Assembly: GCF_001598815.1 (NCBI RefSeq) | Contig: NZ_BCZQ01000012.1 | Span: 165,250 to 229,249 of the forward strand | Direction of reading: 5' to 3' | Length of the DNA stretch: 64,000 bases | Origin: Sphingopyxis terrae subsp. terrae NBRC 15098 | GTDB taxonomy: Bacteria; Pseudomonadota; Alphaproteobacteria; Sphingomonadales; Sphingomonadaceae | Shown: piece by piece, positions 58,331-64,000 of the stretch | How positions within the stretch are numbered: the stretch's first letter is position 1 | Layout of the letters: every line of letters begins with the position of its first letter | The notes under the pieces: generated by a model | What the model saw: only the letters and a program-made list of their open reading frames with translations | Database searches by the model: none | Told to the model about the DNA's origin: nothing | Translations under genes and position numbers: made by a program

Positions 58331-59923
58331 TCAGGCGGCGAACTGGTTCATCGTATTGTCCTTGCCCGCGGCCTTGAGAGCCGCTTCGCCCGCGAAATAT
58401 TCCTTGTGGTCGTCGCCGATGTCGCTGCCCGACATGTTCTGATGCTTCACGCAGGCGATGCCCTGGCGGATTTCCTTGCGCTGGACGCCCTTGACGTAGC
58501 CGAGCATCGCTTCGTCGCCGAAATATTCCTTGGCGAGATTGTCGGTGCTGAGCGCCGCGGTGTGATAGGTCGGCAGCGTGATGAGGTGGTGGAAGATGCC
58601 CGCCCGCTTCGCCGCGTCGCGCTGGAAAGTGCGGATGCGGTTGTCGGCCTCGATCGACAGCTCCGTCTCGTCATAATCGGCGCTCATCAGCTTGGCGCGA
58701 TCATAGGCGCTGACGTCCTTGCCTTCGGCCTGCCAGCTGTCGAACACCTGCTGGCGGAAGTTGAGCGTCCAGTTGAAGCTCGGCGAATTATTATAGGCGA
58801 GCTTCGCATTGGGCACGACTTCGCGGATGCGGTCGACCATGCCGGCGATCTGTTCGATGTGCGGCTTTTCGGTTTCGATCCACAGCAGGTCGGCGCCGTT
58901 CTGGAGGCTGGCGATGCAGTCCATAACGCAGCGATCCTCGCCGGTTCCGGGGCGAAACTGATAAAGGTTCGAGGGCAGGCGCTTCGGGCGCATCAGCTTG
59001 CCGTCGCGGTTGATCAGGACGTCGCCGGGGTTGCCCGCGCCTTCGACCTCTTCGCAGTCGAGGAAGCTGTTATAGCGGTCGCCAAGGTCGCCCGGTTCCT
59101 TCGAGAAGGCGATCTGCTTGGTCAGGCCCGCGCCGAGACTGTCGGTGCGCGTCACGATGATGCCATCCTCGACGCCGAGTTCCATGAAGGCGTAGCGGCA
59201 GGCGCGGATCTTCGCGATAAAGTCTTCGTGCGGCACGGTGACCTTGCCGTCCTGGTGACCGCACTGCTTTTCGTCCGAAACCTGATTTTCGATCTGCAGC
59301 GCGCAGGCGCCGGCTTCGATCATCTTCTTGGCGAGCAGGTAGGTCGCCTCGGCATTGCCGAAGCCGGCATCGATGTCGGCAATGATCGGCACGACATGCG
59401 TTTCATGATTGTCGATTGCGGCCTGAACCTGCTTGGCCTTGAGTTCGTCGCCCTCGGCGCGCGCGGCGTCGAGCTCGCGGAACAGCATGCCGAGTTCGCG
59501 GGCGTCGGCCTGACGCAGGAAGGTGTAGATTTCCTCGATCAGCGCCGGGACGCTGGTCTTTTCGTGCATCGACTGGTCGGGCAGCGGACCGAATTCGCTG
59601 CGCAGCGCCGCGATCATCCAGCCCGACAGATAGATGTAGCGGCCCTTGGTGGTGCCGAAATGCTTCTTGACCGAGATCATCTTCTGCTGCGCGATGAAGC
59701 CGTGCCAGCAGCCGAGCGACTGGGTGTAGTTGGCGGGATCGGCGTCATAGGCGGCCATATCGGCGCGCATGATCCGCGCGGTGTAGCGGGCGATGTCGAG
59801 GCCGGTGCGGAACTTGTTCTGGGCGCGCATGCGCGCGACGCTCTCGCCGCTGATGCCGTCCCAGGTGCCGTCATAGTCGCGGATGAGGCGGCCAGCCTGT
59901 GCCATGTCTTCCTGATAACCCAT
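58331..59923 (-). CDS. aceA: Isocitrate lyase (long form)
   Basis: A 530-aa enzyme of the long ICL subfamily found in Pseudomonas and many alphaproteobacteria. The catalytic loop is DEKQCGHQDGK with Cys221 in place of the KKCGH of E. coli. IADIDAGFGNAEATYLL binds Mg and substrate, and NNSPSFNWT is a late active-site element. It splits isocitrate to glyoxylate and succinate in the glyoxylate shunt. AAGGA is 7 nt before the ATG at 59923 but only 1 nt before the in-frame ATG at 59929. It is divergent from its likely regulator. Confidence 0.96.
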   Translation of the reverse strand: MGYQEDMAQAGRLIRDYDGTWDGISGESVARMRAQNKFRTGLDIARYTARIMRADMAAYDADPANYTQSLGCWHGFIAQQKMISVKKHFGTTKGRYIYLSGWMIAALRSEFGPLPDQSMHEKTSVPALIEEIYTFLRQADARELGMLFRELDAARAEGDELKAKQVQAAIDNHETHVVPIIADIDAGFGNAEATYLLAKKMIEAGACALQIENQVSDEKQCGHQDGKVTVPHEDFIAKIRACRYAFMELGVEDGIIVTRTDSLGAGLTKQIAFSKEPGDLGDRYNSFLDCEEVEGAGNPGDVLINRDGKLMRPKRLPSNLYQFRPGTGEDRCVMDCIASLQNGADLLWIETEKPHIEQIAGMVDRIREVVPNAKLAYNNSPSFNWTLNFRQQVFDSWQAEGKDVSAYDRAKLMSADYDETELSIEADNRIRTFQRDAAKRAGIFHHLITLPTYHTAALSTDNLAKEYFGDEAMLGYVKGVQRKEIRQGIACVKHQNMSGSDIGDDHKEYFAGEAALKAAGKDNTMNQFAA

Positions 59924-59986
59924 CGTCATATCCTTGTGAGAGGTGATGGGTGGATGGTGGCGAAAGTGCCGCCGAAAGTGAAAAGC

Positions 59987-60040
59987 TTTGTCAATAATAT
60001 TTGTGAAATATGGCCATCAGGTGTAAATTAGCGTGTAAAT
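59987..60040. promoter_or_regulatory. Two direct-repeat pairs in the aceA/scfR-like intergenic region
   Basis: TTTGTCAA (59987-59994) and TTTGTGAA (60000-60007) start 13 bp apart. GTGTAAAT occurs at 60021-60028 and 60033-60040, 12 bp apart. All lie in an AT-rich stretch between the divergent aceA and regulator genes. The near-helical spacing suggests protein binding, probably by the adjacent RamB/ScfR-type regulator; a promoter role for either gene is equally possible. Confidence 0.45.
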
Positions 60041-60060
60041 CAGTAAAGAAAGTTACAATT

Positions 60061-61449
60061 ATGACGGAGCGGCGGGTGTTTGCGGGGCCGGCGGTGCGCA
60101 AGGTCCGGCGCGAAGCGGCGATGACGCAGGCGGCGATGGCCGAGGCGCTCGATATTTCGCCGAGCTATCTCAACCTGATCGAGCATGGTCAGCGGCCCCT
60201 GTCGGCGACGGTGATCGTGCGCCTGGCCGAGCGTTTCGGCTTCGACGCCGCGAAATTGGGCGCCGAGGACGTGCCCGGCGGGCTTGCAGGCCTGCGGCGG
60301 CGGCTTGCCGATCCGCGCTTCGCCGATCTCGGCATCGGCGCGCAGGAGGTCGAGGAATGGCTGCAGACGGCTCCCGCGACCGCCGCGGCCTTTGCACGGC
60401 TGTTCGACGCAGCGCCGGAGGGGCGCGCGGAAGTGGACGGCGACGCGCCCGAAGTGGCCGCGGTGCGCCGCGCCATCGAGAAATGGCGCAACCATTTCCC
60501 CGACCTCGACGCCCGCGCCGAGGAACTGGCCGATGAATTGCGCCTTGCGGGCGGCGACCTTTACGGCACGATTTCGGAGCGGCTGCGCACGCGCCACCAG
60601 CTCGGCATCCGCATCCTGCCCGCCGATGTCATGCCCGACCGGCTCCGCTGGCTCGACTGGCATGCGCGGCAATTGATGCTGAACGAACTGCTGCGCCCTG
60701 CAAGCCGGACCTTTCAGGCGGCGGCGACGCTGGCGCAGATCGAGGCGAAGGACGAGATCGATGCGCTGATTGCCGGCGCGGAATTTGCCGAAGCGGCAGC
60801 GGCGCGGCTGTTCGAGCGGCACCTGATCCAATATTTCGCGAGCGCGCTGATGATGCCCTATGGCCGCTTCCTGCGCGCCTGTGATGCGACGGGTTACGAT
60901 CTGCTGTTGCTGCAGCGCCGCTTCGGGGCGAGCTTCGAGCAGGTGGCGCATCGCTTGACGACGCTGCAGCGCGTGGGTGCGCGCGGGCTGCCCTTCTTCA
61001 TGCTGCGCATCGACCGCGCGGGGCAGGGGAGCAAGCGCTATGCCGGCGCGAGCCAGTCGCCGCTCGTCGACGGCGATGCGCGCTGTCCCTTGTGGGGCGT
61101 CCACGAAGCGTTCGCGCGCCCCGGTGAGGTGGTCGCCGATCTCGTCGAACTGGAAGACGGATCGCGCTGGTTCACGCAGAGCCGCAACGTGGCGGCACCC
61201 GGCGCGACGGGGGGCGGGACGCCGGCGCGGTTCGCGGTGTGCGTGGGCGTCGATGCCAAGGTTGCGGCCCCGCTGATCGCCGCGCGCGGCCTGGACCTGA
61301 TGCGCAGCGCCGCGACGCCGATCGGCCTTGGTTGTCGTCGCTGCACGCGGACCGGCTGCGTCCAGCGATCGGCGCCGCCGATCGGTCGCCCGCTGCGCTT
61401 TCGCGAGGGCGAACGCGGCGTGAGCGCCTTCGATTTTGCGGGCGATTGA
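60061..61449 (+). CDS. XRE-family regulator of the ScfR/RamB type, probable glyoxylate-shunt regulator
   Basis: A 462-aa protein. An XRE helix-turn-helix (residues ~8-65) includes TQAAMAEALDISPSYLNLIEHGQRPLS. A long middle part contains an IrrE-like domain (LFERHLIQYFASALMMPYGRFLRA, with a degenerate HExxH). The C-terminal domain has CRRCTRTGCVQRSAP, the conserved cysteine cluster of this group. RamB in Corynebacterium and ScfR-like proteins control acetate and propionate genes including aceA. The divergent position to isocitrate lyase fits that role. Confidence 0.9.
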   Translation: MTERRVFAGPAVRKVRREAAMTQAAMAEALDISPSYLNLIEHGQRPLSATVIVRLAERFGFDAAKLGAEDVPGGLAGLRRRLADPRFADLGIGAQEVEEWLQTAPATAAAFARLFDAAPEGRAEVDGDAPEVAAVRRAIEKWRNHFPDLDARAEELADELRLAGGDLYGTISERLRTRHQLGIRILPADVMPDRLRWLDWHARQLMLNELLRPASRTFQAAATLAQIEAKDEIDALIAGAEFAEAAAARLFERHLIQYFASALMMPYGRFLRACDATGYDLLLLQRRFGASFEQVAHRLTTLQRVGARGLPFFMLRIDRAGQGSKRYAGASQSPLVDGDARCPLWGVHEAFARPGEVVADLVELEDGSRWFTQSRNVAAPGATGGGTPARFAVCVGVDAKVAAPLIAARGLDLMRSAATPIGLGCRRCTRTGCVQRSAPPIGRPLRFREGERGVSAFDFAGD

Positions 61450-61557
61450 GTTTCCGTCCCGAAACGGGGCAGCGCATATACGCGCTTTTAAGAAAGTCTT
61501 CCTACCGACGAAAGTTGGCGTCGGGGGGATGCCAAGGACCTGTTGGGACCGCGCGTT

Positions 61558-62886
61558 ATGTTGGTTCGGATAAAGCCCGAAGAGGCTCAGATCGGGATGT
61601 TCGTCCACGGCTTCGAAGGCTCGTGGTTCGATCACCCATTTTGGCGTCGGCATTTTCGCGTCGAAACGATGGAACAATTGCTGCGTATCCGCGCCTCCGC
61701 AATCGACGCGCTGATCATCGACAAGAGCCGCAGCGACATCGATGAAGCGACGGACGCGCCGTGGCCCGAGTCGGTCGCGGGGAAACTTCCTGCGCGTCCC
61801 CAGCCATCGCGCGCCGCGGCACGGCCGATCGCCTGGCCCGAGCCCATGGTGCCGCCGCCTCCGCCGCCGCGCGACGAACCGCGCCAGCGCAAGGGCTATG
61901 CCGCCGAATGCTGCCGCGCGCGCCGCGCCATCGAACGGTCGCGCGAAGCGGTCAGCGAAATGTTCGAGACGGCCCGGCTGGGCCGCGCGGTCGAGGCCCG
62001 GCGGATGGTGCCGCTCGCCAAATCGATCGGCGCCTCGATCGAACGCGATCCCAAGGCGTTGATCAATCTCGTCCGCCTGAAGGAAAAGGACCAATATACC
62101 TATCTCCATTCGGTGGCGGTGTGCGCGCTGATGATGAATTTCGCGCGGCATCTGGAACTCGATGAGCGCGTCGTGCAGGATCTGGGCGTCGCCGGACTGC
62201 TTCACGATGTCGGCAAGATTGCGATTTCGGACGACATTTTGACCAAGTCGGGCGCGCTGTCGGCCCTTGAGCGCGATTCGGTGCGCGGCCATCCGGCCGC
62301 CGGTCACCAATTGCTCGCCAATTCAAAGGATGTTCCCGAGGCGGCGCTCGAAGTCTGCCTGCGGCATCATGAGAAGGTCGATGGCGCCGGCTATCCCGAC
62401 GGCCTGTCGGGCGAGGCGCTGTCGCTGTTCGCGCGGATGGGTGCCATCTGCGACGTTTATGACGCAGTGACATCGAACCGGCCCTATAAGGACCCGTGGA
62501 CGCCGTGCGAGGCGCTGACCGAAATGCAGCAGTGGCAGGGGCATTTCGATAGCCGCCTGCTCGAACAATTCGCCGACAGTCTAGGCATTTATCCGGTCGG
62601 AACGCTGGTGCGGCTGTCGTGCGGCGAACTGGGCGTCGTGACGGGCAGCGCGGGCGACTATGCTGAAGACGTGATGGTGCGCATCTTCTTCGATTGCGAG
62701 ACGCTGACCGAAATCGCGTTCCACGACCGCGCCATCGGGCCATCGGCAGATAATCCGCGCATTGTGGGACGCGACAGCCCGACCTTCTGGCGCTTCGCCG
62801 ATTGGGACGCGATGCGCCACCGGATATTGGCGGCGCAGGTCGATATCCTGCCCGCGGAGGGGGATGGCGCGCGCCTCGCGCCCTAA
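61558..62886 (+). CDS. HD-GYP-domain protein, probable cyclic-di-GMP phosphodiesterase
   Basis: A 442-aa protein. Residues ~1-110 form a DUF3391-like N-terminal domain (MLVRIKPEEAQIGMFVHGFEGSWFDHPFW), followed by a proline-rich stretch. The HD-GYP domain (~165-370) has TYLHSVAVCALMMNFARHL, LLHDVGKIAISDDILTK, the RGHPAAGHQLL histidines and LRHHEKVDGAGYPDGLSG with GYP. It hydrolyses cyclic-di-GMP. The ATG at 61558 begins the DUF3391 strand. It ends with a 4-bp overlap against convergent manC. Confidence 0.92.
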   Translation: MLVRIKPEEAQIGMFVHGFEGSWFDHPFWRRHFRVETMEQLLRIRASAIDALIIDKSRSDIDEATDAPWPESVAGKLPARPQPSRAAARPIAWPEPMVPPPPPPRDEPRQRKGYAAECCRARRAIERSREAVSEMFETARLGRAVEARRMVPLAKSIGASIERDPKALINLVRLKEKDQYTYLHSVAVCALMMNFARHLELDERVVQDLGVAGLLHDVGKIAISDDILTKSGALSALERDSVRGHPAAGHQLLANSKDVPEAALEVCLRHHEKVDGAGYPDGLSGEALSLFARMGAICDVYDAVTSNRPYKDPWTPCEALTEMQQWQGHFDSRLLEQFADSLGIYPVGTLVRLSCGELGVVTGSAGDYAEDVMVRIFFDCETLTEIAFHDRAIGPSADNPRIVGRDSPTFWRFADWDAMRHRILAAQVDILPAEGDGARLAP

Positions 62887-63920
62887 CCGCGCGCCTTGGC
62901 GGCGGCGCGGACGTCTTGCGAGCGGTCGAGCGGCATGACGAGAATGTCGTCGCCGTCGACGATGACCGCGACGCCCTCCATCCCGACGAGCGACACGCGC
63001 TTGCCGCCGGCGCGGACAAGGTTGCCGTGGCTGTCGTGCAGGAACGCGTCGCCGCTGACCGCGTTGCCGTCGGCATCCTTGCCGCCAGCGAGGGCGTGGA
63101 CGGCCTGCCAGCTTCCGAGATCCGACCAGCCCATCGCCACGGGAACGACGGCGACGCGGTCGTCCTTTTCCATCACCGCATAGTCGATCGAATCGGAGGG
63201 CGCGGCGGCGAAGGCGTCGGCGTCGGCATAGAGCGCGTCGCCGTCATAACGGCCCGCAGCGACGGCGCGGTCGGCGGCTTCGAAGATCGCGCGGCAATGG
63301 GTGAGCATCGCATCGCGCATGCGGCCGGCGCGAAACAGGAAAATGCCCGCGTTCCAGCTATAGCCTCCTTCGGCAAGCATAAGTTCGGCCTCGGCCAGCG
63401 GCGGCTTTTCGACGAAGCGGGCGACCGCGAAACCATCGTCGCCGAGCGCGGCGCCGCTGGCGATATAGCCGAAGCCGGTTTCGGGGCGGTCCGGGGCGAT
63501 GCCGAAGGTGACGAGCCAGTCCTGCTGCGCCAGATGCGCGCCCTTGGCGATGGCGGCGTGGAACGCGGGAACGTCGGCGATGATATGGTCGCTGGGCATG
63601 ACGAGCAGCAAGCTGTCGGCGTCGGCGCGCGCCACCGCAAGCGCGATGGCGGCGGCGGTGTTGCGCGGCATCGGTTCGACGAGCAGCGCGGCCTCATGAT
63701 CGCCCATCTGGTCGCGCACGGTCGCGACATGGCCTGTCCCGCACAGGATCACCGGCGGCGTGAAATGCGGCCCGGCTGGGGTGCGGGCGACGGTCTGCCG
63801 GAACAGGCTTTCGGAGCCGGTCAGCGGCAGGAACTGCTTGGCGCGATCACCGCGCGATTCGGGCCAGAGGCGGGTACCCGCGCCGCCGCACAGGATGATC
63901 GGTTGAATTTCGGTACTCAT
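62883..63920 (-). CDS. manC: Mannose-1-phosphate guanylyltransferase
   Basis: A 345-aa GDP-mannose pyrophosphorylase. The nucleotide motif is ILCGGAGTRLWPESR, followed by PKQF-like RAKQFLPL; VMPSDHII and FVEKP are the sugar-phosphate and metal elements, and SYSWNAGIF-like GGYSWNAGIFLF is typical. It makes GDP-mannose for exopolysaccharide or glycolipid sugars. It lacks the C-terminal isomerase domain of bifunctional enzymes, so mannose-6-phosphate isomerase must be elsewhere. The 80 bases upstream to the window end show no gene. Confidence 0.93.
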   Translation of the reverse strand: MSTEIQPIILCGGAGTRLWPESRGDRAKQFLPLTGSESLFRQTVARTPAGPHFTPPVILCGTGHVATVRDQMGDHEAALLVEPMPRNTAAAIALAVARADADSLLLVMPSDHIIADVPAFHAAIAKGAHLAQQDWLVTFGIAPDRPETGFGYIASGAALGDDGFAVARFVEKPPLAEAELMLAEGGYSWNAGIFLFRAGRMRDAMLTHCRAIFEAADRAVAAGRYDGDALYADADAFAAAPSDSIDYAVMEKDDRVAVVPVAMGWSDLGSWQAVHALAGGKDADGNAVSGDAFLHDSHGNLVRAGGKRVSLVGMEGVAVIVDGDDILVMPLDRSQDVRAAAKARG

Positions 63921-64000
63921 CCCTCGGCTCTATCCTCTGTCAGTCGCGCGGTCATCCCCGAATAGGGCCCGGCGCGAGTGTAAAATTAACCGACACTTCA

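Noticed and set aside
62802..63965. A 387-codon plus-strand frame over manC
   Set aside because: Antisense shadow of the guanylyltransferase, without domain features.

Overview
The window is gene-dense, GC-rich alphaproteobacterial chromosome. TonB-receptor/FecIR clusters, NodT-type outer-membrane lipoproteins, a long isocitrate lyase next to an ScfR/RamB-type regulator, and intergenic palindromes of the CCCCCGCGAAGGCGGGGG kind suggest Sphingomonadales, perhaps Sphingopyxis-like; that genus placement is inference from protein style only. About 56 protein genes are supported, many joined by 1-4 nt stop/start overlaps (ATGA, TGATG, GTGA). No tRNA, rRNA, IS element, prophage or CRISPR array was seen.

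Layout. 1-3699: end of an ECF sigma gene, its FecR anti-sigma factor and a TonB-dependent receptor. 3828-8610: a surface-carbohydrate or glycolipid group (predicted deacetylase, two GT4 glycosyltransferases, a membrane protein, a DUF2141 protein). 8516-15043: TetR regulator divergent from a complete MexAB-OprM-like tripartite pump, closed by a strong terminator. 15118-21316: cytochrome bd oxidase cydABX, including a 36-codon cydX, divergent from the assembly transporter genes cydDC.

21327-33943 is a sulfide/persulfide island. The minus-strand genes are sqr-DUF2892-tolC, then persulfide dioxygenase-tauE, then peroxiredoxin-arsR. The plus-strand genes are rhodanese-adaptor-RND pump-arsR-CLC. 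The same 20-bp inverted repeat (ATATTAG-N6-CTAATAT) lies before the dioxygenase gene and in the divergent sqr/rhodanese promoter region. One ArsR protein has cysteines placed like persulfide sensors of the SqrR/BigR group; the other has none. A second tripartite efflux pump is split across the divergent promoter.

34139-42461 is an acyl-CoA cluster under a divergent IclR regulator. It holds homologues of methylsuccinyl-CoA dehydrogenase, mesaconyl-CoA C1-C4 CoA-transferase and mesaconyl-C4-CoA hydratase, plus thiolase, acyl-CoA dehydrogenase and SDR. Together these predict a route from methylsuccinyl-CoA to citramalyl-CoA. Three of its gaps carry paired palindromic repeats.

42522-51061: a YdeP/FdhF-type molybdopterin oxidoreductase with fdhD and mobA, an unusual acyl-CoA dehydrogenase, a HerA-like ATPase, a secreted amidohydrolase and a YpfJ-like metallopeptidase. 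51220-57718: patatin with 3-hydroxybutyrate dehydrogenase, DUF4893 lipoprotein, exported M20 peptidase, a LuxR-HTH protein tethered to the membrane, and a long structured leader before DUF465 and TerC genes. 57824-63920: a small WYL-like protein, isocitrate lyase divergent from its likely regulator, an HD-GYP protein and mannose-1-phosphate guanylyltransferase. The last 80 bases (63921-64000) show no gene; they are probably the manC upstream region. No gene-free stretch exceeds 300 bases; the longest are 56229-56479 and 26986-27214.
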